Origin: Lysinibacillus cavernae
Lineage (GTDB): Bacteria > Bacillota > Bacilli > Bacillales_A > Planococcaceae
Direction of reading: 5' to 3'
NCBI RefSeq assembly: GCF_009724685.1
Contig: NZ_WMEF01000005.1
Span: 175,831 to 239,830, forward strand
Length of the DNA stretch: 64,000 nt
The position numbers and the translations under genes were made by a program. Below the pieces are notes generated by a model. It was given only the letters and a program-made list of their open reading frames with translations. It was not told the DNA's origin and searched no databases. Within the stretch, counting starts at the first letter, position 1, and every line of letters begins with the position of its first letter. Positions 1 through 8,814 of this stretch are shown here, piece by piece.

Positions 1-689
1 GGTATCATGGCATTTTGAAGAGCATGCTTAAAAATCATAGGAATCATAGCAAGTCCTTTAGCTTGAGCTGTTCTCATGAAATCTTGTTTAATTACTTCAA
101 GCATACTTGACCTTGTCATTCTTGCTATATTACCAGCTGATCCTAAACCAAGTGTAATAGATGGCAGAATTAATGAATAAAACCCTTGATATCCTGAAAT
201 AGGGAAAACACTGAATTGGTATGAAAAAATCCAAATTAAGAATAGAGCAATCCAAAACCCTGGTGCAGATATACCTATTAAGGAAATAACCATAGCTAGT
301 TGGTCGAAGATTGTATTTTGTTTCACTGCTGCTAAAATACCCATTAAAATCCCAACTACTGATCCAATGATTAAACTATAAAGCGCTAGTTGTACTGTAA
401 TAGGAAAGCGAGCCGTAATCTCTTCAATCACTGTCAAACCTGTAATATAGGATGTTCCTAAGTCCCCTTGCAACACATTTTTAATATAATCAATGTATTG
501 AATAAAAAGCGGCTGGTCTAAACCTAAAGTGCTTTTCATTTCAACTATGGCCTCTTCAGAAGCAAAGTCTCCTAGAATATAAGTTACTGGATCACCAGGT
601 ATGAGGTGCATCATCAAAAAGACTAAAATCGATACACCAATTAGAGTAACAACCATTGAAAAAGTACGATTCAAAATATATTTAGACAA
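1..689 (-). CDS. Peptide/nickel ABC transporter permease (DppB/OppB type), partial
   Basis: Inner membrane permease of a dipeptide/oligopeptide importer, cut at its C-terminus by the window edge (about 229 of the usual 305-320 residues). The reading frame opens with TTG at 689, about eight bases after a GGGGGG ribosome site. Visible family marks are the N-terminal transmembrane helix followed by HLIPGDP, the GDLGTSY stretch, and the EAA loop (ARMTRSS...DFMRTAQAKGL) that docks on the ATPase. It follows the substrate-binding lipoprotein gene by 66 bases on the same strand, so both belong to one import operon. The partner permease and ATPases should lie outside the window. Substrate is unknown. 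Confidence 0.9.
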   Translation of the reverse strand, partial: MSKYILNRTFSMVVTLIGVSILVFLMMHLIPGDPVTYILGDFASEEAIVEMKSTLGLDQPLFIQYIDYIKNVLQGDLGTSYITGLTVIEEITARFPITVQLALYSLIIGSVVGILMGILAAVKQNTIFDQLAMVISLIGISAPGFWIALFLIWIFSYQFSVFPISGYQGFYSLILPSITLGLGSAGNIARMTRSSMLEVIKQDFMRTAQAKGLAMIPMIFKHALQNAMI

Positions 690-755
690 GTTTACATCCC
701 CCCTTTTTTAATAAGGTAGTTAGGGATGAACATCCCTAACTTTTCAGGTTAATTT

Positions 756-2342
756 TTATTTCGAAGTGATATCATTGAAGATAATAGATTGTGAGTAAGG
801 ATTTTGTTTAAATCCATTAATGTCACGGTAAGCGGTTACATTCTCACGTACAAATAACGGAACCCAAGGAGATTCTTCCACAAGAAATTGCTGTGCTTGT
901 TCATAAATTTCCATACGCTCCTCCTTATTCATCGTTTGACGTGCTTTAGTGAGTAAATTGTGTAATTCCTCATTTTCATAATGCATTCTTAATGAACTTC
1001 CTTTTCCAAAAAGCATATACAAGATATCTGGATCTGACCATCCGTACATATTTAGAAGTGCATCATGTAACCCCTTTGGTGTGTTTGCAGAAATTGACGC
1101 TGGCTCTTGAACAGAAATATTAACTAAAATACCAATCTCTTTTAATTGGCCTTGAAGAATTTGGGCAATTCTTTGCATTACTGGTTCATCAGATAACCAT
1201 AATTCAAATGAGAAAGGCTTTCCGTCCTTCTCTATAATCCCATCTCCATTTGTGTCCTTCCACCCAGCTTCTTCTAGCAACGATTTAGCTTTTTCCACAT
1301 TTAGAGAGTATTTTTGTTTTGCCTCTCCTTCCACCTTTTCACTATATCCTGGTATACTTTGAGGAAGAGGACCAAAGAGTGGTTTTGCATAGCCTTCCAA
1401 AGCAAATTCTACGAGTGGATCACGATCGATACCAAGTGCGATAGCTTGTCTAACACGTTTGTCTTGGAACATTGGCTTTTTATTATTGAAGCCTAAGTAA
1501 GTTATGCCTTGTTCCAACATACTATCAATTTTCACACCTTCTGTTGTTTCAAGATCTTTAATATAATTTGGTGGCACATTGGTCATAATCTGTGTGGTAC
1601 CTTTTTTAAATTCTAGTACTCTAGTATCGTCATCCGTGATAAAACGGAACTCATATTTATCAAAACCTGGTGCACCCTTATTGTCTACAAAAGGAGGACC
1701 CCAATTATAATCGTCATTTTTCATGTAAGTAATAGAAGATCCACGTATTCTTTCCCCAAATTTAAATATTCCTGAAGCCCCAGGATGTTTTCCAAAATCC
1801 TCTCCGTACTCATCAAGTGATTTAGGATCCATCGGTGCTAAATATGAAGTAGTTAATCCACTGGCAAAAGGTGCAAAGGGCTCTGTGAAATAAACCATTA
1901 ATTTCTGTCCATCAGCTTCAATTTTGTCCACTGGTCCAGCTAAAAACTTGACAGCAGAATATTGAAGGAACCTTTCAAACGACTTTTTAACTGCTTCAGC
2001 AGTAAGCGGTTCCCCAGAATGGAACTTGACATTTTCATCTAAATAAAAGGTCCAAATTTTACCATCATTTGAAATGTCATATTTTTCGGCAAGACCTGGT
2101 ATTATATTTCCTTCAAGATCCCTTTTTAACAATGTGTCATAAATATTGGCAGTTGAATTATCAACCCAAGTTGTTTTATGGACGTCAATGGTATCCGGCT
2201 CACGAACAGAAGAGATTACTAATGTGTTCCGTGATTTGCTATCGCCATTTCCAGAACTTTGTTCATTCGAATTTGGGTTACAGCCTGCTAAAATCACCAT
2301 GATAATTAACATAACGATTAATTTACATCCCCTGGTTTTCAC
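756..2342 (-). CDS. Peptide ABC transporter substrate-binding lipoprotein (family 5)
   Basis: Extracellular solute-binding protein of the DppA/OppA family, tethered to the membrane by a lipobox (VILAGC, about residue 20). The mature protein has the family-5 layout, with the early ISSVREPDTIDVHKTTW region and the YDTLLKRD motif, and about 528 residues is normal. Two GTG codons compete as start. The one at 2342 lies seven bases from the GGAGG site; the one at 2348 touches it, so 2342 is preferred. The gene follows the MlrC-type peptidase after 14 bases and precedes the permease. The ligand is probably a peptide-like compound linked to the peptidase, but this is inference. Confidence 0.9.
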   Translation of the reverse strand: MKTRGCKLIVMLIIMVILAGCNPNSNEQSSGNGDSKSRNTLVISSVREPDTIDVHKTTWVDNSTANIYDTLLKRDLEGNIIPGLAEKYDISNDGKIWTFYLDENVKFHSGEPLTAEAVKKSFERFLQYSAVKFLAGPVDKIEADGQKLMVYFTEPFAPFASGLTTSYLAPMDPKSLDEYGEDFGKHPGASGIFKFGERIRGSSITYMKNDDYNWGPPFVDNKGAPGFDKYEFRFITDDDTRVLEFKKGTTQIMTNVPPNYIKDLETTEGVKIDSMLEQGITYLGFNNKKPMFQDKRVRQAIALGIDRDPLVEFALEGYAKPLFGPLPQSIPGYSEKVEGEAKQKYSLNVEKAKSLLEEAGWKDTNGDGIIEKDGKPFSFELWLSDEPVMQRIAQILQGQLKEIGILVNISVQEPASISANTPKGLHDALLNMYGWSDPDILYMLFGKGSSLRMHYENEELHNLLTKARQTMNKEERMEIYEQAQQFLVEESPWVPLFVRENVTAYRDINGFKQNPYSQSIIFNDITSK

Positions 2343-2356
2343 TTTCACCCCTCCTT

Positions 2357-3847
2357 TTACTTAACCTTATCTTCCTGTAAAAATTTTGCTTCTTTATTAA
2401 AAGGATAAACTTGTTTTGTAAGTCTTGTGTGTTTAAAAGAAAAAAGATTAAAGCTTGATAACCCAGGAGAGTCAACTGTGATTATTTTATGGGCTAATGG
2501 TTCAAATCCGGCACGGAAATGCTGGCTTGATTTTAAAGCGACAATTTTGTATGTCTTAATATCAATTCCATGTAATAAAAAGATTTGTTCATCCAGTGTT
2601 TGGGACCTTTTGGAACAAACAATAATATCGATGCCACCAACTACTAACCTCGCAGACTTACCATAATCTATTTTTGCACCTTTTCCCATTGGGGAAGACT
2701 GGATAAATTGGCCATCAGCTAGTGTTTTAACGTATGCTGTTACCTTAACGGGCTTTCCATGTATGTCATCTGTTTTGCCACCAAGTAATACATCGATTGA
2801 AGATCCTACCCCTCTGTCATGAGCAATGTTCACTACTTCTGGGTCATAGATAAAACTGAAACAAGCATTTTCAAGATTTGCCTTTATCATGGCTGAAAGC
2901 AAATGAGTACCATCACCTGGTGTACCTCCTCCAGGATTATCTGAGGTTTCGTTAATTACAATTGGTTTTCCCTCTAGTTTTAATGCCCTTTTAATTCCTT
3001 CTTCTGGGTTAATAATGTCTGGGAAAAACATCTCTTTTGCATTCCATATCTCTATGGCAATTTCTTCATTGGTTTGATCTGCAAGCTCCTGGTCATTATT
3101 AGTGACAGTAACAACCGAAACTCCGACTTCAGGTATATTCGTGTAGGGAAAGCCATGAAAGAATGTACAATCAATAATGTTTTCATTTACTTCACGTGCC
3201 CAGCACAGTTCATTGATATTTTTTGCGGGTGATAAATTTGTAGTAGATGTAGGAATCATAAGCGGGAGTTTTTTTAGGCTCATCTTTGGTTGAATCTCAC
3301 CTGAAAGAATTTTTCGAGTAATATCTATCGCCTCGATTCCTCTGTCATAGCAATCAACATGTGGGTAAAAATTAACTCCCAATAGGACGTCTGCTTCACT
3401 AACCATTTGATCAGTAATATTTCCGTGAAGATCTAACGTGACTACAACTGGAATTTTATACCCTACAACTTCTCGAATAGCAGCTAATATACCACCTTCT
3501 AGATCATCAACGTCTTCAGCAACACCAGCACCATGAAGTGCAAGACAAATGGCATCATACTCTACTACCGCTTTAATCGAATCAGTTAATTCACTAATAA
3601 GCCTATTGTAGGTTTCTTTAGTTATAACCCCGGAAGGCATCGCAAATGCTGAAAATAGTGGAATTATTTCCACTCCTGTTTCTTCAGCGCGTTCAATCAT
3701 TCCACCTAAGTAATCTCTTACATTACGATGTTTGTTTATGATTTCATCGCCATGAATCCATTCCCATTCCTTAAACGATTCAACAGTTGTTTTCTCATTA
3801 GAAAATGTGTTTGTCTCATGTGCAATTTCACCTATCAAGATCTTCAT
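2357..3847 (-). CDS. M81 family metallopeptidase (MlrC-like)
   Basis: Member of the MlrC (M81) metallopeptidase family, whose namesake takes part in microcystin breakdown. The protein opens with the characteristic MKILIGEIAHETNTF, contains DLHGN (about residue 139) and GVNFYPHVD, and has the second-domain signature DNPGGGTPGDGTH. The reading frame extends 15 codons further up, but an AAGGTGGG site eight bases before the ATG at 3847 fixes the start (496 residues). It is the first gene of an operon with a peptide-binding lipoprotein and permease, so it probably processes an imported peptide-like compound. Members near transporters are common and mostly uncharacterised. Confidence 0.85.
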   Translation of the reverse strand: MKILIGEIAHETNTFSNEKTTVESFKEWEWIHGDEIINKHRNVRDYLGGMIERAEETGVEIIPLFSAFAMPSGVITKETYNRLISELTDSIKAVVEYDAICLALHGAGVAEDVDDLEGGILAAIREVVGYKIPVVVTLDLHGNITDQMVSEADVLLGVNFYPHVDCYDRGIEAIDITRKILSGEIQPKMSLKKLPLMIPTSTTNLSPAKNINELCWAREVNENIIDCTFFHGFPYTNIPEVGVSVVTVTNNDQELADQTNEEIAIEIWNAKEMFFPDIINPEEGIKRALKLEGKPIVINETSDNPGGGTPGDGTHLLSAMIKANLENACFSFIYDPEVVNIAHDRGVGSSIDVLLGGKTDDIHGKPVKVTAYVKTLADGQFIQSSPMGKGAKIDYGKSARLVVGGIDIIVCSKRSQTLDEQIFLLHGIDIKTYKIVALKSSQHFRAGFEPLAHKIITVDSPGLSSFNLFSFKHTRLTKQVYPFNKEAKFLQEDKVK

Positions 3848-3892
3848 TGTTTTACCCACCTTTTTTGAAGTATTTACTTTAAAATAAAACAA

Positions 3893-3914
3893 AAATAAAG
3901 TGAACGTTTTATTT
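3893..3914. promoter_or_regulatory. Candidate operator palindrome in the mlrC leader
   Basis: AAATAAA and TTTATTT arms (3893-3899 and 3908-3914) flank GTGAACGT, between the promoter and the mlrC-type start. The position suits a repressor site. No regulator gene is adjacent, so the protein is unknown. AT-rich arms arise by chance fairly often. Confidence 0.35.
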
Positions 3915-3919
3915 TTTTA

Positions 3920-3948
3920 ATCATATTGATTTTGGGTAAAGATGTCAA
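3920..3948 (-). promoter_or_regulatory. Sigma-A promoter of the mlrC/peptide-import operon
   Basis: Read on the minus strand: TTGACA (3948-3943), 17-base spacer, TATGAT (3925-3920). The -35 box is perfect and the -10 has one mismatch. Transcription would start near 3912 and run into the peptidase gene at 3847. Confidence 0.75.
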
Positions 3949-4286
3949 TACAAATATTTGATTTTTTGAAAATTTCAGAATTTTATACGTTTCTCTCAAT
4001 GATTATTCTCGTAAAAGTTTCAACTACTGCAATATTTCTGAGTAAGAATTTGTTGAAAGCCAGCAGTGTAAACATCTAGAATATTCAGTAAAAAACAAAA
4101 CTGATAATACACTGTGTGCATGATCTTGTTGAGCTGTGTACTTTTAAGATGTGATCGTTTCATTTTATTTTTTAAACCATGATTAATTTTGTGTTACTAC
4201 TAATAGGTAATTGAACTGATTATAATTGCGATATAAATGAAACATTTAATTACTTACTCTCACTACCATCACCTTTAAAAACGGCA

Positions 4287-4314
4287 ACTGGACATGGCAA
4301 TAGCCATGTCCAGT
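4287..4314. terminator. Perfect 12-bp hairpin, probable terminator
   Basis: ACTGGACATGGC, loop AATA, GCCATGTCCAGT. On the minus strand a TTTTT run follows six bases later; on the plus strand TTATTATTTT follows. It lies in the 800-base gap 3893-4693, which otherwise holds only the operon promoter and a gene remnant at 4373-4686. Confidence 0.6.
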
Positions 4315-4372
4315 CTTATTATTTTGGTTAAATACATTGTGATTTTGAACAATTTCAACGCTTATGTCTTGA

Positions 4373-4686
4373 TTATTTATTAGTGCTGACGTCTAATGTC
4401 TTATCACCATTAATTTTACTTTCAGGTAAGTTGTTTTTACCTTTGGACGCATGGCTTGAAATCTTAAAATCATTTTATGACCCTGTAAAAGTCCCAATAT
4501 TATCACCATTTTTGGTTCTCAATTTTATTATGTTATTCACTGTAACTTGTGCAATACATCAATATCTCCTTTACCAATATAGTTTTTCAACTATTTATTC
4601 AGTGCTGTATCTAAAAAGCTAGCTACACCTACTTCGACCATACGTCTGTTCTCTTGTGAACGGTTATCGAATTTATCACTGTTTTA
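4373..4686 (-). pseudogene. Degraded coding remnant, unidentified
   Basis: On the minus strand two open blocks remain. The first reads DKFDNRSQENRRMVEVGVAS and continues to a stop. After a frame change comes AQVTVNNIIKLRTKNGD..., an internal TAA, then NDFKISSHASKGKNNLPESK to a final stop at 4373. The amino-acid composition looks like real protein rather than shadow. No start codon or ribosome site survives. I do not recognise the family. Confidence 0.35.
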
Positions 4687-4693
4687 TTAACCA

Positions 4694-5287
4694 TTAGTGA
4701 GATTGTTTCATAGGCAGCTTTAATTTATTATTCACAGATAACATTCGAATCACCACAATGAAAATAACGATAGCTGACAGTTCAATAGGGCTGCTCCACC
4801 CTGCCCAAATGCATAGCGCGCACAAAAATGTCAACACAGCATGAATTTCTTCTCTTAATGCAAGTGGCGTTCTACCAGCTAATAAATCACGAATCATCCC
4901 TCCGCCAACACCAGTAAACATGGAAGCAATAATAATGATACCGAGATCGTGATGGAGGCTTTTCGCTAGTAGTCCTCCTTGTATAGCGAAAGAAGCAAGG
5001 CCGATAGAATCAAAGAAATACCCCCATCGATTCCAATGATGAATCCAGTTCCTTTTGACGAACAAGATTGTCGTTAGTGTGATTAATACGACTAGTAAAG
5101 ATTGACGCTCCCATATATCTGCAACAGGTATATCAAGCACAACGTTTCGAATAATAGAACCGCCATAGGACGTTGTGAGACCGAGCACAAATATACCGAT
5201 AAAAGAATATTTGGCTTGTAACGCAACAAATGCTCCGCTAATAGCGTAAGCAATAATGCCAATGATGTGTAATACGGACCAAGTCAC
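4694..5287 (-). CDS. TRIC-type cation channel family protein (UPF0126)
   Basis: Small integral membrane protein with seven predicted helices made of two repeats, each with a GG-containing kink (YGGSIIRNVVL and VGGGMIRDLL, the second followed by the conserved AGRTPLAL). Bacterial members are homologous to trimeric intracellular cation channels; YvgT and YadS are of this type. The in-frame TTG at 5296 touches the GAGGAG site, so the GTG at 5287, nine bases downstream, is the better start (197 residues). It stands alone between a gene remnant and the terminator of the molybdate regulator. Confidence 0.85.
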   Translation of the reverse strand: MTWSVLHIIGIIAYAISGAFVALQAKYSFIGIFVLGLTTSYGGSIIRNVVLDIPVADIWERQSLLVVLITLTTILFVKRNWIHHWNRWGYFFDSIGLASFAIQGGLLAKSLHHDLGIIIIASMFTGVGGGMIRDLLAGRTPLALREEIHAVLTFLCALCIWAGWSSPIELSAIVIFIVVIRMLSVNNKLKLPMKQSH

Positions 5288-5322
5288 ACGATTCAACTCC
5301 TCTTTTTTTAATGTGCCTACAT

Positions 5323-5380
5323 AAAAAAGCCCACCATAAAATAGTTGCGCATTAATTACGCAAGCTATTTTATGGCGGGC
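5323..5380 (-). terminator. Terminator of the molybdate regulator gene
   Basis: A 16-bp stem with one mismatch (arms 5329-5344 and 5365-5380), followed on the minus strand by a T run. It lies downstream of the regulator gene ending at 5541. Confidence 0.8.
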
Positions 5381-5540
5381 TAATATCTAAGCAGTTATAC
5401 CTACTAATATATCCATCTCACCATTGTACGATTTAAAAATTTCATAGAAGTTAAGCAATTCTTACATTACACAACGACCATCAAATTTCCCAGTAAAATT
5501 GTAATCTATTTAGTTTTTAAACTCAATATAAAATTTTTGA

Positions 5541-6467
5541 TCACAACGTTTCATACATGACTTGACCCATTTGAGATAGGTCGTAATCACCTAATGCAGC
5601 CACTTCTGATTGAAAATCTGGTGCGTTCAAAATCTCCTTCACTGTTTCAATCAGTTGTTGATTTTCAGGTGTTTTAAACAACACAATATCATAACGCTCT
5701 TTGACAACAGGTATAAAATCAACATGAATGAGTTTAGCAGTTTTTTCAATACCTATGCCAACATCTGCGTACCCATTTGCGACAGCAGAGGCGACATCGA
5801 GATGGCTCATTTCTTCATTGTGGTACCCTTTAATTGTGGAAGGCGCTATGTGATGAATGCGCAATTGTTCGTCTAATAAAGTACGAGCACCTGAGCCTTT
5901 CTCACGGTTAATCAATGTAAATGATTTAGTCTTAAAGTCTTCAAAGGATTTAATTTCTAAAGGGTTCCCTTGTTGAACATAGAAACCCGCTCTACGTGAT
6001 ACGACATTGATGAGTATAAAAGCGTGACTTACAAAAATCTTTTTCAAATAAGGGGTATTGTAGTCCCCTGTATCACCATCAAACATATGTAAACTCGCCA
6101 TATCACATTCTCCGTTATACATCGCCATAACACCATTAAAACTACCTTCATGTGAACGCAATACTTTATTAGATTGTCTTCTCTCGATATATTTTGCCAG
6201 TAAATCTAGCACTAAATCTTGCCCACTAATAATCATTCTTTGATTATTTTTTGTTGGAGTGGCTGCAGTTGTCAACGGCACTGATGGAGCAGTACCTGTT
6301 TTACGTTTTTGTATATAGGCTTGCAAGTCAGCTCGATCTACACGCATTTGCCGACCAACACGGAAAACTGGCAAATCTTCCTTTTTCACCAAATCATAAA
6401 TCGTTAATTTCGAAACCTTTAATAATTGTGCTACCTCTTCAATCGTATAGGATTGTTCTTGTGACAT
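5541..6467 (-). CDS. Helix-turn-helix regulator with periplasmic-binding-like ligand domain (YvgK type)
   Basis: One-component transcription regulator. Residues 1-55 form a MerR/excisionase-type DNA-binding domain (YTIEEVAQLLKVSKLTIYDL...VGRQMRVDRADLQAYI). From about residue 75 it has a type-2 periplasmic-binding fold, as in the LysR-like or MoeA-associated domains that sense molybdate (MYNGECDMASLHMFDGDTGD, NREKGSGARTLLDEQL, GYADVGIGIEKTAK). It is divergent from modAB, as B. subtilis yvgK is beside yvgLM. Inverted repeats in the shared intergenic region are the likely operators. Molybdate as ligand is inferred from context. Confidence 0.85.
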   Translation of the reverse strand: MSQEQSYTIEEVAQLLKVSKLTIYDLVKKEDLPVFRVGRQMRVDRADLQAYIQKRKTGTAPSVPLTTAATPTKNNQRMIISGQDLVLDLLAKYIERRQSNKVLRSHEGSFNGVMAMYNGECDMASLHMFDGDTGDYNTPYLKKIFVSHAFILINVVSRRAGFYVQQGNPLEIKSFEDFKTKSFTLINREKGSGARTLLDEQLRIHHIAPSTIKGYHNEEMSHLDVASAVANGYADVGIGIEKTAKLIHVDFIPVVKERYDIVLFKTPENQQLIETVKEILNAPDFQSEVAALGDYDLSQMGQVMYETL

Positions 6468-6564
6468 GTAAACATTCCCCTCCTATAAACCTCTGTTTAT
6501 ATGGTATCTCATTTATATCCTTATGAACATCTAGAAATTTTCTACCAATAAATCTTTCTTTTTC

Positions 6565-6612
6565 ACTTATAACTAATTATAATAAGTTATGTCTTGTTAT
6601 AACGAGTTATAA
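6565..6612 (+). promoter_or_regulatory. Tandem inverted repeats before modA (candidate operators)
   Basis: Two palindromes built on TTATAAC/AGTTAT lie just before the modA ribosome site. The first, 6569-6590, is ATAACT-A-ATTATAAT-A-AGTTAT. The second, 6597-6612, is TTATAAC-GA-GTTATAA with perfect arms. They are placed where a bound regulator would block transcription of modA. The divergent YvgK-type protein is the obvious candidate. Confidence 0.6.
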
Positions 6613-6628
6613 AAGGAGTAAAATCATA

Positions 6629-7414
6629 ATGAAAAAATTTTATAGTTTCTTTGTGACACTGATACTACTAGTTGGCCTATTAGCAGCTTGTGGTAACCAA
6701 GAAAAAGAGTTGAAAGCAAACGAACCCGTTGAGTTAACAATTTCTGCAGCGGCTAGTTTACAGGATGCCTTAGAAGAACTAAAAACAACTTATGAAAAAG
6801 AACACAGTACGATTAAAATCCTCTATAACTTTGGTGGTTCAGGTGCATTACAACAGCAAATTTTACAGGGTGCTCCTGCAGATATTTTCTTTTCAGCAGC
6901 AGAAGATAAATTCGATGCCCTTGTAGAAAAAGACCTTATCGATCAAAAGCAAGGAACTGATCTTTTAGCAAACGAATTAGTATTAATCGTTCCAAAAAAT
7001 AATGAAAAGCAAATTCAATCCTTTGAAGATTTACAACAAGCAGGAAAAATTGCGCTCGGTACACCAGAAACGGTTCCTGCTGGGCAATATGGTGTGGACA
7101 CGTTGAAAAGTATGCAACTTTGGGATTCACTAGAATCCAAAATGGTTTATACAAAAGACGTTCGACAAGTTCTTACTTACACCGAAACGGAAAATGTTGA
7201 TGCTGGACTCGTTTATAAAACGGATGCCCTTGTATCAGATAAAGTCGATGTTGTTGCGACAGCAACTGATGATACACACAAACCGATTATTTATCCTGTC
7301 GGAGTGATAAAAAATGGTAAACATGCTCAAGAGGCGGAAGATTTTTATCATTTTTTACAAAGTGATGAGGCAATGACCATATTTAAAAAGTATGGATTTA
7401 AAGGAACTCAATAA
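6629..7414 (+). CDS. modA: Molybdate ABC transporter substrate-binding lipoprotein
   Basis: Captures molybdate outside the cell for import. It has a lipoprotein signal (VGLLAACG, Cys about residue 21) and then the ModA pattern: LTISAAASLQDALEEL, YNFGGSGALQQQI, GAPADIFFSAAEDK, NELVLIVPK, TPETVPAGQYG and VDAGLVYKTDA. The 261-residue length is normal. An AAAAGGAG site precedes the ATG. modB follows after three bases. No ATPase gene is present, as in the yvgLM arrangement of B. subtilis. Confidence 0.95.
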   Translation: MKKFYSFFVTLILLVGLLAACGNQEKELKANEPVELTISAAASLQDALEELKTTYEKEHSTIKILYNFGGSGALQQQILQGAPADIFFSAAEDKFDALVEKDLIDQKQGTDLLANELVLIVPKNNEKQIQSFEDLQQAGKIALGTPETVPAGQYGVDTLKSMQLWDSLESKMVYTKDVRQVLTYTETENVDAGLVYKTDALVSDKVDVVATATDDTHKPIIYPVGVIKNGKHAQEAEDFYHFLQSDEAMTIFKKYGFKGTQ

Positions 7415-7417
7415 TAA

Positions 7418-8074
7418 ATGGGTACCGATTTTTGGTCTCCACTTTGGCTTTCGATTGAGATTGCCTTTGTCGCAGGAATCATCGCTATCGTAGCAGGTAT
7501 TATCATGGGCAAATGGATGACCACACACCATTTCAAAGGCAAATTATTGCTTGAAACTGTGTTGCTGTTACCTCTAGTACTTCCTCCTACAGTTGTAGGT
7601 TTCCTGCTTATCGTTATTTTTGGAAAAAATAGCGTTCTAGGAAATTTGATTATGTGGCTTTTCGATCAGCCCGTCATGTTTACATGGTGGGCGGCGGTCA
7701 TCGCTTCTACAATTGTTGCCTTTCCATTAATGTATCAATCGGCTAAAACTGGTTTTGCCTCTGTTGATCGAGATATTGAAAATGCTGCACGTGTTGGTGG
7801 GGCAAATGAGTGGCAAGTCTTACTCTATATTTCCATCCCCCTTGCATTAAAGGCACTCGTGTCTGGTGGTATATTAAGCTTCACACGAGCTTTAGGTGAA
7901 TTTGGCGCTACCTTAATGTTTGCGGGTAACATTCCAGGAAAAACACAAACAATGCCACTCGCTATTTATATAGCCCTTGATGCGGGAAACATGGCCCTTG
8001 CCTGGACATGGGCTCTGTGCATGATTGCTATTTCTTTCCTTATGCTGCTTAGCATTCATATACTGAAAGTTTAA
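7418..8074 (+). CDS. modB: Molybdate ABC transporter permease
   Basis: Five-helix membrane subunit of the molybdate importer. Diagnostic stretches are LPLVLPPTVVGFLLI, PLMYQSAKTGFASVD, the EAA loop ENAARVGGANEWQ, and TRALGEFGATLMFAGNIPGKTQTMPLAIY. Its 218 residues are typical. It starts three bases after modA and ends at a strong terminator, so modAB is a two-gene unit. The ATP-hydrolysing ModC is not encoded in this window and must be supplied from elsewhere, perhaps by a shared ATPase. Confidence 0.95.
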   Translation: MGTDFWSPLWLSIEIAFVAGIIAIVAGIIMGKWMTTHHFKGKLLLETVLLLPLVLPPTVVGFLLIVIFGKNSVLGNLIMWLFDQPVMFTWWAAVIASTIVAFPLMYQSAKTGFASVDRDIENAARVGGANEWQVLLYISIPLALKALVSGGILSFTRALGEFGATLMFAGNIPGKTQTMPLAIYIALDAGNMALAWTWALCMIAISFLMLLSIHILKV

Positions 8075-8107
8075 AAAGGGTAGTTGGTTAAACCAACTAC
8101 CCTTTTT
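8073..8107. terminator. Bidirectional terminator between modB and moaD
   Basis: Ten-bp perfect stem GGGTAGTTGG/CCAACTACCC with A and T runs on both sides, so it can stop the convergent modB and moaD transcripts. Confidence 0.9.
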
Positions 8108-8108
8108 G

Positions 8109-8342
8109 TCATCCCCCACTAATTGGTGGGATAAAGGCGATTGTGTCGCCCGACTTGACCATCGTTGCATCCGTTGCAAATTCCTCATTAATCGCCGTCA
8201 TCATCTGTTGTAATGACAGCTGTGGATAGTGCTTTTCCAGCCACTCCTTAATCTGAGCAACGGTCACATCCGACAGGTCTACAGTAAGCTGTGACTCACC
8301 AACGGCTTCTTGTAAGTGCGCAAATAATAAGATGTTAATCAC
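8109..8342 (-). CDS. moaD: Molybdopterin synthase sulfur-carrier subunit
   Basis: Ubiquitin-like small subunit of molybdopterin synthase. Its C-terminal Gly-Gly (PPISGG) is adenylated by MoeB and then thiocarboxylated to donate sulfur to precursor Z. The start is GTG at 8342, six bases after GGAGG; an upstream in-frame ATG has no such site. At 77 residues it has the family size. The GTGATTAA junction overlaps the moaE stop by eight bases, giving translational coupling. Confidence 0.93.
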   Translation of the reverse strand: MINILLFAHLQEAVGESQLTVDLSDVTVAQIKEWLEKHYPQLSLQQMMTAINEEFATDATMVKSGDTIAFIPPISGG

Positions 8343-8814
8343 GGTTTTCCTCCTCAAGAATGGACGGTTTTCCTTGCGGATATGGAACATTTTCTAATTG
8401 ATCACCAATCCACTCCGTACCGTCCTCCCAATGCTCTTTTTTCCAAATAGGCACAATTTGCTTAATGCGATCAATCGCATACTCATTCGCCATATAGGCT
8501 ATTTTACGATGTGGCGATGATACAGCAATGACAACAGCAATATCAGAAATATCTAAATGACCTACACGATGGGTAATTGCCACTTGCGCTTCTGGCCACT
8601 GTTCTTGTATTTCCTTCGCAATTTGCTCAAACATTTTAATGGCCATGGCAGGATAGGCTTGATATTCCAAGTGCAATGTTTTTTTACCATTTGTGATTTC
8701 ACGCACTGTGCCAATAAATAGTGTAATAGCCCCAGCATTTCGACTAAGTACCTTTTGTCTTACTTCCTCTACATCAATGGGTTTATCGATAATTTCAAAC
8801 AACGCTGTAGTCAT
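8335..8814 (-). CDS. moaE: Molybdopterin synthase catalytic subunit
   Basis: Large subunit of molybdopterin synthase, which converts cyclic pyranopterin monophosphate to molybdopterin using MoaD thiocarboxylate. Visible marks are GAITLFIGTVREITNGK, LEYQAYPAMA, ITHRVGHLDISD, AVSSPHRKIAYMANEYAID and PIWKKEHWEDG with its active-site lysines. The start at 8814 follows GAGG by nine bases and shares ATGA with the mobB stop. About 159 residues. Confidence 0.95.
   Translation of the reverse strand: MTTALFEIIDKPIDVEEVRQKVLSRNAGAITLFIGTVREITNGKKTLHLEYQAYPAMAIKMFEQIAKEIQEQWPEAQVAITHRVGHLDISDIAVVIAVSSPHRKIAYMANEYAIDRIKQIVPIWKKEHWEDGTEWIGDQLENVPYPQGKPSILEEENRD

Noticed and set aside
4383..4622. Plus-strand reading frame of 79 codons
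   Set aside because: No ribosome site; it is the antisense of the degraded minus-strand gene.
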